Shown here: positions 7,196 through 14,753 of the stretch, piece by piece | How the letters are laid out: every line of letters begins with the position of its first letter | Position numbering within the stretch: the first letter of the stretch is position 1 | Source of the DNA: Chloroflexota bacterium | GTDB taxonomy: Bacteria > Chloroflexota > Ktedonobacteria > Ktedonobacterales > Ktedonobacteraceae | Length of the DNA: 20,523 nt | Direction of reading: 5' to 3' | Assembly (NCBI GenBank): GCA_005881495.1 | Contig: VBHI01000313.1 | Location: 1-20,523 of the forward strand | Notes under the pieces: generated by a model | What the model was told of the DNA's origin: nothing | The model's database searches: none | The model's input: the letters and a program-made list of their open reading frames with translations, nothing else | Position numbers and translations under genes: made by a program

Positions 7196-9556
7196 ATGGT
7201 ATCAGCAATAGGCTCGACAATACAGCGACGACGCATCCTCATCCAGGGGATTGTCCAGGGCGTGGGCTTCCGGCCCTTCGTCTACGGACAAGCATTGCGC
7301 TGGGGGCTGGTCGGCTTCGTGCTGAACAATAGCCTGGGCGTCACCATTGAGGTGGAGGGTTCCTCCGAGGCGCTCGATCGTTTCCAACGTACTCTGCGCG
7401 AGGAAGCCCCACCGTTGGCGCGTATCGATTCGCTCGTCACCGAACTTATAACGCCCTGCCACGACATGGTCTTCGTGATCGCCCATAGCCAGGCCGGAAC
7501 AGAACGTCATGCACTCATCTCGCCCGATACCGCTGTCTGTAACGACTGTCTGCGCGAACTGTTCGACCCACGAGATCGGCGCTATCACTACCCGTTCACC
7601 AACTGCACTAACTGCGGCCCGCGCTTCACGATCATCCAGGATGTCCCCTATGATCGCGACAAGACTACCATGCGCGTCTTCCCCATGTGCCCCGCCTGCC
7701 AGTCCGAATACGACGGCCCACTAAACCGGCGTTTTCACGCTCAACCCAACGCCTGCCCGGCCTGTGGCCCGCAGGTGCAACTGCTCTCCTGGACAAACCG
7801 ACCAGGCAGCAATGAAGACCCCATCGCCACGGCAGTCCAATGCCTCGCCAATGGAGCAATCCTTGCCATCAAGGGGCTGGGAGGTTACCACCTGGCATGC
7901 GACGCATTGAACGCAGAGGCTGTGCAGCGACTCCGCCAACGCAAGAACCGCGAGGCCAAACCCTTCGCACTGATGGTACCCGACCTGGAGACAGCCCGAC
8001 GACTCTGCCAGGTAAGTGAAGCCGAAGCGACGCTCCTGCAATCGCGCCAACGCCCCATCGTGCTGCTGAACCAGCTTCCTGGCAACCTGGTCGCCCCGGC
8101 AGTCTCGCCAGCCTATAACACACTGGGAATCATGTTGCCCTACACGCCACTGCATCATCTCCTGCTGCATGCTTTCGCCGCAACCATCGCGCCAGATCGC
8201 CTGGCAGTCCTGGTGATGACCAGCGGTAACTTGAGCGACGAACCCATCGCTTACCAGGATGATGATGCACAAGAACGGCTTGCATCTATCGCAGAAAGCA
8301 TGTTGACACACAACCGCGAGATCCACATGCGCTGCGACGACCCGGTGGTGCGTATCACTGCTAGCGGCGAACAGCTTTTCCGCCGTTCAAGAGGTTATGC
8401 ACCGGAGCCGATTCTGCTTTCGTTCGATTTCCCCATACCTCTCCTGGCCTGTGGAGGGCATCTCAAGAACACCTTTTGCCTGGGCAAGGGACGACAAGCA
8501 TTTGTCAGCCACCATATCGGTGACTTAGAGAACCTGGAAACACTTACCTCGTTCAGTGAGGGGATTGAGCACTTCCAGCGCCTCTTTGATATCCACCCTG
8601 AGGCGGTTGCCTACGATCTGCACCCCGAATACCTGGCGACAAAATACGCTCTCGACCTGGATATCCCGCAGAAAATCGGTGTCCAGCACCATCATGCCCA
8701 TATTGCCAGCGTGTTGGCTGAGCATGGGCTGAGTGGGCCAGTGATTGGAGTCGCTGCCGATGGTACAGGCTATGGAACAGACGGTGCCGTATGGGGCTGC
8801 GAGATTATGGAAGCTTCCCTCCTGGGCTTTGAACGGCTGGCTCACTTGACTTACGTACCGCTCCCCGGAGGTGAGCAGGCAGTGCGACAGCCCTGGCGCA
8901 TGGCAGCCACCTACCTGGCTCAGGCCTATGGTGACGCATTCCTGGAGCTGGATATTCCTTTTGTACACCAGCTAGACCGGTCGAAGTGGCGCACGCTGGC
9001 GCAGATGATTGCAAAGAGCATCAATAGCCCACCAACTTCTAGCCTGGGGCGATTGTTTGATGCGGTAGCCGCTCTGATCGGCCTGCGCAGCGAAGTGTTC
9101 TATGAGGGCCAGGCAGCCATCGAATTGGAGATGCTGGCTGAAAGATATGGCCCTGCGGATATCTACCCGTTCGCCCTAGGAGAGCGGAGGAACCTGACGA
9201 CAGGGTATTCACAGGGAATGCTCTTACAGGTGGCCCCAATGATCCGTGCCATCGTGAGCGATATTCAGCAGGGTCTGTCGCTCCCGCAGATCGCAAATTG
9301 CTTCCATCGCTCGATTGCCGAGTTGCTGGCAATGACCTGCCACCAGGCACGCGAGCAGACCGGCCTGAACGTTGTCGCTCTCAGCGGTGGTGTATTCCAG
9401 AACCAACTGCTACTTGAGCAACTAATGGCCCGCCTGGAGGAAATGGCCTTCCAGGTCTATGTAAATCGACGTGTGCCACCTAATGATGGCGGTTTAAGTC
9501 TTGGTCAGATAGCAGTGGCTGCGGCGCGGCTGCAAGCAAATGTAGGAACTGTTTGA
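7196..9556 (+). CDS. hypF: Carbamoyltransferase HypF
   Basis: Makes the cyanide ligands of the active-site iron: it converts carbamoyl phosphate and ATP to carbamoyl-adenylate and passes the carbamoyl group to HypE's C-terminal Cys. 786 aa, normal length. Domain order is acylphosphatase (~11-100, GIVQGVGFRPFVYG), two zinc fingers (C115/C118 with C137/C140, and C165/C168 with C187/C190), a YrdC/Sua5-like domain (~205-390, GAILAIKGLGGYHLACDA), and a Kae1-like domain with VQHHHAHIASVLAEHG, DGTGYGTDGAVWGCE and the late LSGGVFQN motif. The ATG at 7196 follows the hypB stop by 3 nt. The stop (9554-9556) lies within a 14-nt sequence (9553-9566) repeated at 11595-11608. Confidence 0.97.
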   Translation: MVSAIGSTIQRRRILIQGIVQGVGFRPFVYGQALRWGLVGFVLNNSLGVTIEVEGSSEALDRFQRTLREEAPPLARIDSLVTELITPCHDMVFVIAHSQAGTERHALISPDTAVCNDCLRELFDPRDRRYHYPFTNCTNCGPRFTIIQDVPYDRDKTTMRVFPMCPACQSEYDGPLNRRFHAQPNACPACGPQVQLLSWTNRPGSNEDPIATAVQCLANGAILAIKGLGGYHLACDALNAEAVQRLRQRKNREAKPFALMVPDLETARRLCQVSEAEATLLQSRQRPIVLLNQLPGNLVAPAVSPAYNTLGIMLPYTPLHHLLLHAFAATIAPDRLAVLVMTSGNLSDEPIAYQDDDAQERLASIAESMLTHNREIHMRCDDPVVRITASGEQLFRRSRGYAPEPILLSFDFPIPLLACGGHLKNTFCLGKGRQAFVSHHIGDLENLETLTSFSEGIEHFQRLFDIHPEAVAYDLHPEYLATKYALDLDIPQKIGVQHHHAHIASVLAEHGLSGPVIGVAADGTGYGTDGAVWGCEIMEASLLGFERLAHLTYVPLPGGEQAVRQPWRMAATYLAQAYGDAFLELDIPFVHQLDRSKWRTLAQMIAKSINSPPTSSLGRLFDAVAALIGLRSEVFYEGQAAIELEMLAERYGPADIYPFALGERRNLTTGYSQGMLLQVAPMIRAIVSDIQQGLSLPQIANCFHRSIAELLAMTCHQAREQTGLNVVALSGGVFQNQLLLEQLMARLEEMAFQVYVNRRVPPNDGGLSLGQIAVAAARLQANVGTV

Positions 9557-9582
9557 AAGCCATCCCTACAAAGGAGGCGAGT

Positions 9583-9855
9583 ATGTGCCTTGGTATTCCG
9601 GGTCAGATCATAGACATAGTGGATGATGAAAATCATATTGCCAAAGTTAATGTTTCTGGCGTTAAACGCAACGTGAGTATCGCACTGGTGCGTCTTGAGG
9701 GTATCGCCCCTGGTGATTGGGTACTGATCCATGTCGGCTTTGCTATGAGCAAGATCGACGAGGTCGAGGCGCAAGAGACGATGAAAGCGCTGCAACTTAT
9801 GGGCGATGTTTATACTGATGAACTTAAGATGCTGCATCAGAGCCAGATTGAATGA
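9583..9855 (+). CDS. hypC: Hydrogenase assembly chaperone HypC
   Basis: Small chaperone that carries the Fe(CN)2CO unit with HypD and hands it to the large-subunit precursor. 90 aa. Start 9583 is decided by the family rule that Cys must be residue 2: the protein begins MCLGIPGQI, with SD aaaggagg at 9570-9577. Starting at the in-frame ATG at 9553 would bury C2. H50 (WVLIHVGFA) is the second iron-binding residue of the family. It is followed 12 nt later by the first SIS-domain gene. A second, divergent HypC-like protein is encoded at 10488-10802. Confidence 0.96.
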   Translation: MCLGIPGQIIDIVDDENHIAKVNVSGVKRNVSIALVRLEGIAPGDWVLIHVGFAMSKIDEVEAQETMKALQLMGDVYTDELKMLHQSQIE

Positions 9856-9867
9856 CGAGGTGAATCG

Positions 9868-10491
9868 TTGACGGTGGAGAAGGACCCGCCCGACTTCCGT
9901 AAGCTCGTCGCTACACGCTTCGAGCAGAGCATGTCCGTACCCGAGGTGTTCTTTGCGACCGAGACAGGGCGGATCGCCGAGGCTTGCTGGGCCATGGCAT
10001 GCCGCTTCTACCAGGGAGGACGTTTGCACGCTTTTGGCAATGGTGCCTGGGCGACCGACGCTCAACATGTCTCGGTCGAGTTTGTGCACCCGGTGATCGT
10101 TGGGAAACGAGCACTCCCAGCCATCGCACTGACCAACGATAGCGCTACACTCAGTGGTATGATGGCAGGAGGAGATGTTGCCATGTCTTTCGCACGCCAG
10201 CTCAATGTGCTGGCTCGGCCACAGGACATGGCGATGGGTTTCTCGCCGGATGGACGGTGCGCCAATGTCGTAGCGGCTCTGAGCAGAGCCAGGCAGATGG
10301 GTTTGCTCACACTTGGCTTGACAGGCGGCGATGGCGGACTGCTAGGGCAAATGGGGCAGACCGAACTCGATTTCTGTTTCGTTGTCCAGACACACGACCC
10401 ATTGGTGATACAGGAGACGCATGAGACGCTCTACCACATCTTATGGGAGTTGGTACATATTTTCTTTGAACACGAGGGATTGTTGAAATGA
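9868..10491 (+). CDS. SIS-domain protein, GmhA-like, with degenerate phosphosugar site
   Basis: 207 aa from TTG 9868, with gaggtga at 9857-9863; a GTG at 9874 is possible. It has the fold pattern of phosphosugar isomerase/binding (SIS) proteins such as GmhA and DiaA: RLHAFGNGAWATDAQH (53-67), PAIALTND (84-91), LTGGDGGLLG (151-160) and HETLYHILWELVH (185-197). The two loops that hold the sugar phosphate are changed. GNGGS is GNGAW at 57-61, and the STSGNS loop reads SPDGRC at 126-131. It is probably a non-catalytic partner of the canonical SIS protein at 10903-11598. SIS genes are common within actinobacterial hyp clusters, but their role in hydrogenase maturation is unproven. The stop overlaps the next start in ATGA (10488-10491). 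Confidence 0.85.
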   Translation: MTVEKDPPDFRKLVATRFEQSMSVPEVFFATETGRIAEACWAMACRFYQGGRLHAFGNGAWATDAQHVSVEFVHPVIVGKRALPAIALTNDSATLSGMMAGGDVAMSFARQLNVLARPQDMAMGFSPDGRCANVVAALSRARQMGLLTLGLTGGDGGLLGQMGQTELDFCFVVQTHDPLVIQETHETLYHILWELVHIFFEHEGLLK

Positions 10492-10802
10492 GTGAGATGA
10501 CGGACGAACAGCGAGAACCCATAGTCGCACATCCAGGGGGCACTTTGAGACACGAGATAACCCCTGCCAGCGAAGCGCGTTGTGAACTTGGCGCGGACGG
10601 GATGAGGGGGCACTGTGTGACATGTTCCGACGAGGCATTGACTGCTTGCGTGCTGCGTGTCGATCAGGAGACGGGCTTAGCACTGGTGGAGATAGTGGCG
10701 GAGAAGCATACGACGGAAGAGATTGATATTACGCTTGTAGAAAATGTGGTTCCAGGCGATTTGCTCCTGGTGCACGGTGGCGTGGCAATTGCTAACCTGT
10801 AA
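10488..10802 (+). CDS. Divergent HypC/HupF-family protein without an N-terminal Met-Cys
   Basis: 104 aa. The C-terminal half matches the HypC/HybG/HupF barrel (GLALVEIV ... IDITLVENVVPGDLLLVHGGVAIANL, with H96 where HypC has its conserved His). The N-terminus is about 40 residues longer than HypC and lacks M-C. In its place the barrel is preceded by GHCVTCSDEALTACVLRVD, so C43 or C46 could be the functional counterpart. Similar proteins occur in actinobacterial group 1h loci and are annotated as HupF/HypC family. It may serve a different client or step than the classical HypC at 9583. It overlaps the upstream SIS gene by 4 nt and is followed by a 100-nt gap. Confidence 0.82.
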   Translation: MSEMTDEQREPIVAHPGGTLRHEITPASEARCELGADGMRGHCVTCSDEALTACVLRVDQETGLALVEIVAEKHTTEEIDITLVENVVPGDLLLVHGGVAIANL

Positions 10803-10822
10803 CACTTCCTTTTTGGCATCGC

Positions 10823-10864
10823 TGCTCTCTTGCTGACTGAAAGTAGAAGCGCTACAGGAGAGCA
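10823..10864 (+). repeat. Weak inverted repeat in the gap before the second SIS gene
   Basis: tgctctct (10823-10830) can pair with ggagagca (10857-10864), with one G-U pair, enclosing a 26-nt loop. No T-run follows. The surrounding 100-nt gap (10803-10902) holds no ORF I would support and no convincing promoter. Listed as possible mRNA structure only. Confidence 0.3.
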
Positions 10865-10902
10865 CAGTTACAGCGTTTGATACCAAACAAGCGAGGCGAA
10901 CA

Positions 10903-11598
10903 ATGCGTGATTCGGAAGGGTCTGAGTACGACCGATTATTTTATCCCTTCCTCTTCGAGGGTGGCAAGGCCAGTATAGAGGACGTACTGGCGCGGGTGCG
11001 TCACTCGACGCTTGAGAAGTGTCGCGAGGTGATAGCGCTGCGCCGTATAACGCTCGAAAGTTCTGGTGAACAGATCGTTGCCGCTGGTCAGGCAATAGCA
11101 CGAGCTTTTGCTGACGGGGCTACCCTGCTGGCCTTTGGCAATGGGGGCAGTACCACTGATGCTCAAGACCTGGTGGCCGAACTGCTCAACCCGCCTTTCT
11201 CCGATTGGTTGCCTTTGCCAGCAATTGCGCTGACTAACGACATCGCGGTAGTCACGGCGGTGGGGAACGATGTCGGATTTGACAATGTTTTTGCCCGTCA
11301 GATCATTGCATTCGGGCGACGAGGTGATATCGCCCTGGGTATCTCAACAAGCGGCAATTCGATCAATGTACTGGTGGCCCTCGAGCAGGCAAAGAAGCAG
11401 GGGCTGCTGACAGTAGGGCTGGCTGGCTACGATGGCGGAAAGATGATGCGCTCCAAAGCTGTGGATTTTTGTATCAACTCCCCGAGTGATCACATCCCGC
11501 GTATCCAGGAGGCGCAGGCGACGGTCTATCACGCGCTCCTCGAAGTTATCCAGGGCGCGATAAACCAGGCCCCTATGAATGAAGAAAGAGAAACTTGA
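10903..11598 (+). CDS. SIS-domain protein, GmhA/DiaA-like, canonical phosphosugar motifs
   Basis: 231 aa, paralogous to the SIS protein at 9868-10491 but with intact family motifs: AFGNGGSTTDAQD (77-89), PAIALTNDIAV (106-116), GISTSGNSINV (146-156), GYDGGKMMRSKAVDFC (175-190) and IQEAQATVYHALLEVI (201-216). These are the residues that bind the phosphate and sugar in GmhA-like isomerases, so it should bind a phosphosugar or a related phosphate. It has an N-terminal extension of ~30 residues. Position between the HypC-like gene and hypD implies a job in hydrogenase maturation or its metabolism; none is established. A heterodimer with the degenerate SIS paralogue is an attractive possibility. 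Confidence 0.87.
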   Translation: MRDSEGSEYDRLFYPFLFEGGKASIEDVLARVRHSTLEKCREVIALRRITLESSGEQIVAAGQAIARAFADGATLLAFGNGGSTTDAQDLVAELLNPPFSDWLPLPAIALTNDIAVVTAVGNDVGFDNVFARQIIAFGRRGDIALGISTSGNSINVLVALEQAKKQGLLTVGLAGYDGGKMMRSKAVDFCINSPSDHIPRIQEAQATVYHALLEVIQGAINQAPMNEERET

Positions 11599-11623
11599 AA
11601 GCCATCCCCAGGCAAGCCTGAGT

Positions 11624-11670
11624 CCTCCGATACATCGGGGACCTACAGGAGACCCCGATGTATCGAGGGG
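11624..11670 (+). repeat. Strong inverted repeat in the hypD leader
   Basis: cgatacatcgggg (11628-11640) and ccccgatgtatcg (11653-11665) are exact complements around a 12-nt loop. With one bulged A (11666) the stem gains four more pairs, cctc (11624-11627) with gggg (11667-11670). An outer pair, ccatccc (11602-11608) with gggatgg (11683-11689), would close the whole leader just before hypD's SD aggagg (11691-11696). There is no T-run after it. It could be an RNA stability or processing element, or could gate hypD translation. Confidence 0.7.
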
Positions 11671-11702
11671 CGAGCGAAGCGAGGGATGGAAGGAGGGACC
11701 AG

Positions 11703-12848
11703 ATGAGCATGAAGTATGTTGACGAGTACCGCGATGCGGACCTGGCGAAACGCATCTCTGGCGAGATTGCGAAATTAAGCGCTGATCAGTCTTTCAAGCT
11801 GATGGAGGTCTGTGGTGGGCATACCCACACGATTTACAAGCACGGGATTGAGGACGTGTTGCCGCGCAGCATTGATCTTGTCCATGGGCCGGGGTGTCCC
11901 GTCTGTGTACTGCCGATGGGTCGAATCGACGATGCCATTGCCATTGCCCGTATGGATGGAATGATCTTCACCACCTTCGGTGATATGATGCGCGTCCCTG
12001 GTTCCAGGGGAAGTCTCCTGGACGCTAAGGCCGACGGTGCTGATGTGCGCTTCGTCTACTCGCCGCTCGATGCACTCAAGCTTGCCCGTCAGCATCCAGA
12101 TCGCCAGGTGGTTTTCTTTGCCATCGGCTTTGAGACCACTGCACCCTCGACAGCCATCACGCTCTTGCGGGCACAGGCGGAAAGAGTCAAGAATTTCTCA
12201 GTCTTCTGCAATCATGTGACCATCATACCCGCGATCAAAGCAATTCTTGACTCGCCCGACCTGCGCCTGGATGGCTTTATCGGTCCTGGGCACGTCAGCA
12301 TGGTCATTGGCATGCGGCCTTACAACTTCGTTGCACGAGAACATCACAAACCTGTGGTCATCGCCGGTTTCGAGCCACTCGATATTATCCAGTCCGTCTA
12401 TATGATCGTGAAACAGATCAGCGAAGGTCGAGCGGAGATTGAGAATCAGTATTCGCGAGTCGTGCGCCCGGAGGGTAACCTCAAGGCGCTCGAGGCCATG
12501 GCTCGCACCATGGAACTGCGGCCTTTCTTCGAGTGGCGTGGCCTTGGCTTTATTACCCACAGTGCACTGAAGTTACGTTCGGAGTTCGCCGACTGGGACG
12601 CCGAGTTGCGTTATAAGGTACCTGGGCTGCGTGTGGCTGATCCCAAAGCCTGTCAATGTGGTGAGGTGCTCAAAGGGGTCATTAAGCCATGGGAGTGCAA
12701 GGTTTTCGGGACTGCCTGCACGCCTGAGACGCCCATCGGAACCTGCATGGTTTCGCCAGAGGGAGCATGCGCCGCCTACTTCAACTACGGTCGCTTCTCC
12801 ATGGCCACTGAGCGCACCAGCCTGAATATCTTTCCGACGGCAAGGTAG
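11703..12848 (+). CDS. hypD: Hydrogenase Fe-ligand assembly protein HypD
   Basis: [4Fe-4S] scaffold protein that, with HypC, assembles the Fe(CN)2CO unit. 381 aa from ATG 11703, chosen because aggagg (11691-11696) sits 6 nt upstream; the in-frame ATG at 11658 lies inside a leader hairpin and would add 15 unconserved residues. Family motifs are EVCGGHTHT (C37), GPGCPVCVLP (C65, C68), FAIGFETTAPST, FCNHVTIIPA and GFIGPGHVS. The C-terminal cluster region has CQCGEVLKG, CKVFGTACTPETPIG, TCMV and GAC supplying the cluster Cys. All key residues look intact. Its stop codon lies in the loop of a small hairpin (12834-12855). Confidence 0.96.
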   Translation: MSMKYVDEYRDADLAKRISGEIAKLSADQSFKLMEVCGGHTHTIYKHGIEDVLPRSIDLVHGPGCPVCVLPMGRIDDAIAIARMDGMIFTTFGDMMRVPGSRGSLLDAKADGADVRFVYSPLDALKLARQHPDRQVVFFAIGFETTAPSTAITLLRAQAERVKNFSVFCNHVTIIPAIKAILDSPDLRLDGFIGPGHVSMVIGMRPYNFVAREHHKPVVIAGFEPLDIIQSVYMIVKQISEGRAEIENQYSRVVRPEGNLKALEAMARTMELRPFFEWRGLGFITHSALKLRSEFADWDAELRYKVPGLRVADPKACQCGEVLKGVIKPWECKVFGTACTPETPIGTCMVSPEGACAAYFNYGRFSMATERTSLNIFPTAR

Positions 12849-12855
12849 CCGTCGG
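12834..12855 (+). repeat. Hairpin spanning the hypD stop codon
   Basis: ccgacggc (12834-12841) and gccgtcgg (12848-12855) form an exact 8-bp stem. The 6-nt loop plus the first base of the 3' arm contain the TAG stop (12846-12848). GC-rich sequence follows, but no T-run. Probably an intercistronic mRNA structure rather than a terminator, since hypE follows 60 nt later with a strong SD. Confidence 0.5.
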
Positions 12856-12914
12856 GGCAGGAACCTGCTGGGCGCCCCAATCGTGAAAAGAGAAGAGATA
12901 GGCAGGAGGTATCC

Positions 12915-14102
12915 ATGGACACACCGGCACAGAACGACGAGGGAGGGGAGCGTATGTCGGCAAGGGAAGCGGAACGCAGTGAGTGGAGCCGACAGAGCGA
13001 TGCGGGCGGGGACAAAGGACGCATCGACGACGTACTGAAGAAGATCGAGCGCACGAGGCAGGCGCGCCGCCATAAATTCTATTTGCGTGATGAGAAGATC
13101 ACGCTCAGTCATGGGAGTGGTGGCAAGGCTACCCACAACCTGATTGAGGGGGTCTTTGCACCCGCCTTCTCTAACCCGCTGCTTGATCCTATGGACGATG
13201 CAGCGATCTTTGGGATCGACGGGACAGACCATCGCCTGGCCTTCACGACGGATACCTACGTCGTAAGCCCACTTTTCTTCGCAGGTGGAGATATTGGGAA
13301 ACTGGCAGTCCATGGCACAATCAACGACCTTGCCATGGCCGGTGCAGAGCCTTTATACCTCTCGGCAGGCTTTATCCTGGAGGAAGGCTTCCCTATCACC
13401 GATCTGCGTCGTATCGTTGCGTCGATGGCTACTGCGGCGACAGAGGCGGGCGTCGCCATCGTCACAGGCGACACGAAGGTGGTCCAACGCGGTAAAGCGG
13501 ATGGTTTGTTCATCAATACTGCTGGTGTGGGAATCATCCGTGCCACCTGGCAATTGGGACAGGCTCAGTTACGGCCGGGGGACAAGGTGTTGCTGAGTGG
13601 CCCTGTTGGTGACCACGGCATCGCTATTATGCTGGCTCGCGAGGCGCTGGATATCGAAACCGATGTAGAGAGCGACACCGCGCCACTCCATTCTCTGGTA
13701 GCTGCACTATTCGCGGCAGCGGGCGATGGTGTGCATTGCCTGAAAGACCCGACACGCGGCGGCGTCGCGACCGCGTTGAACGAGATGGCTTTAGGCTCGG
13801 AGGTTTCAATCGGCCTTGAAGAGCACGCCATCCCTATACACCCTGGAGTGCGGGGAGCCTGCGAGATTCTTGGTCTGGATCCTCTGACAATCGCCAATGA
13901 GGGCAAACTCCTGGCCATCGTTTCTCCCGAGAAGGCAGAGCTTGCGCTAGCAGCTTTGCGTGCCCACCCACTGGGGCATGAGGCTGTGATCATCGGCACT
14001 GTCCAGGCTGAGCCTCCTGGGATGGTTTTCTTGCGCACTGATATTGGAGGAATGCGAGTGCTCGATATGCTGGTGGGAGATCCACTACCGCGCATATGCT
14101 GA
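12915..14102 (+). CDS. hypE: Carbamoyl dehydratase HypE
   Basis: Dehydrates the carbamoyl group loaded by HypF on its C-terminal Cys to a thiocyanate, the donor of the iron CN ligands. 395 aa. The C-terminus is the diagnostic PRIC. Other landmarks are LSHGSGGKATHNLI (start of the PurM-like ATP-binding domain, ~residue 64), DDAAIFGIDG, FTTDTYVVSPLFF, GGDIGKLAVHGTINDLAMAGAEP (listed as GGDIGKLAVHG and TINDLAMAGAEP), VTGDTKVV and KDPTRGGVATALNE. The start at 12915 has SD aggaggt (12904-12910). It gives ~55 residues of charged, low-complexity N-terminus before the family domain, unlike typical HypE. An alternative ATG at 12954 also has a good SD (gggagggg) and would shorten the extension to ~42. 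Last gene of the hydrogenase locus. Confidence 0.95.
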   Translation: MDTPAQNDEGGERMSAREAERSEWSRQSDAGGDKGRIDDVLKKIERTRQARRHKFYLRDEKITLSHGSGGKATHNLIEGVFAPAFSNPLLDPMDDAAIFGIDGTDHRLAFTTDTYVVSPLFFAGGDIGKLAVHGTINDLAMAGAEPLYLSAGFILEEGFPITDLRRIVASMATAATEAGVAIVTGDTKVVQRGKADGLFINTAGVGIIRATWQLGQAQLRPGDKVLLSGPVGDHGIAIMLAREALDIETDVESDTAPLHSLVAALFAAAGDGVHCLKDPTRGGVATALNEMALGSEVSIGLEEHAIPIHPGVRGACEILGLDPLTIANEGKLLAIVSPEKAELALAALRAHPLGHEAVIIGTVQAEPPGMVFLRTDIGGMRVLDMLVGDPLPRIC

Positions 14103-14369
14103 GTAGGAATATACCTCATGCAAGGAGCAGTCTTTCTCGTTAAGATGCACAGTCGGTTGATTCCCCATAGCCTCATGTATGATAGCGTTTATACCGTGAT
14201 TGATACAGCCCATAGTACCTTTATGGGGTTCACCAAAAAGTGCAAAGAGGTCTCATAATGTCTCCTTTTTATCGCTTTTTTATCGCTTTGCTATGTGATT
14301 AAATATAGTAGTACACAAAAAGAGAGTGCTGGACTCGCATATGCCGACTACGTTTACTTGGAGGATTCA
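14103..14369 (+). other. Intergenic stretch after hypE: tandem T-rich repeat, no clear terminator
   Basis: No supportable gene on either strand. It contains a weak hairpin (cccata 14209-14214 with tatggg 14222-14227). It also has two near-identical adjacent units, ctttttatcg (14265-14274) and cttttttatcg (14275-14285). A good -10-like hexamer TATAGT (14304-14309) lacks a convincing -35 at normal spacing. The hydrogenase transcript probably ends here and a new transcript for the DoxX gene may begin here, but neither signal is decisive. Confidence 0.4.
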
Positions 14370-14738
14370 ATGTCTATGCTCAAATCGCTTAGCCGCTTAC
14401 TTTTGTCGGGCATCTTCATCTCCGGGGGTGCTGATGCTTTTCTAAAACCAGGGGGGCGTGTCAAAAAAGTAGCTGCCTTTGATATACCGGAGGCTGAACA
14501 GGCCGTCAAACTCAATGGAGCGACGATGGTTTTTGCCGGTACCGCGTTGGCGTTGGGCATCGCTCCCAAGGCTGCGGCAACCGTACTTATCGGTTGCTTA
14601 ATCCCAACAACGATTGTTGGCCATCCATTTTGGAAAGAGGAAGATAGTGGCAGTCGCAAGAATCAGCAAGTGCAGTTTCTCAAGAACCTTGGTTTGATGG
14701 GAGGCCTGTTGCTGGTTCTTCTGGAGAAAAATAAATAA
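14370..14738 (+). CDS. DoxX-family integral membrane protein
   Basis: 122 aa from ATG 14370, selected because ggagg (14360-14364) sits 5 nt before it; an in-frame ATG at 14295 would add 25 polar residues. The sequence fits the DoxX family: LLLSGIFISGGADAF in the first helix, an exposed LKPGGRVKK loop, a helix pair GATMVFAGTALALGI and AAATVLIGCLIPTTIVGHPFW, then QFLKNLGLMGGLLLVLL. Three or four membrane spans are predicted. DoxX proteins are found in quinone-linked or redox-stress settings in many bacteria, but no substrate is known for this one. It is followed 15 nt later by the PIG-L deacetylase gene, so the two may be cotranscribed. It is unlikely to belong to the hydrogenase operon. Confidence 0.85.
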   Translation: MSMLKSLSRLLLSGIFISGGADAFLKPGGRVKKVAAFDIPEAEQAVKLNGATMVFAGTALALGIAPKAAATVLIGCLIPTTIVGHPFWKEEDSGSRKNQQVQFLKNLGLMGGLLLVLLEKNK

Positions 14739-14753
14739 AAGGGAAATAAATAA

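Noticed and set aside
12573..13313. 246-aa open frame on the minus strand across hypD/hypE
   Set aside because: It lies antisense to two well-recognised genes, has no family resemblance and is low-complexity; a shadow of codon bias.
14265..14286. Intrinsic terminator for the hyp operon at the T-tracts
   Set aside because: The T-runs are there, but no stable stem directly precedes them.
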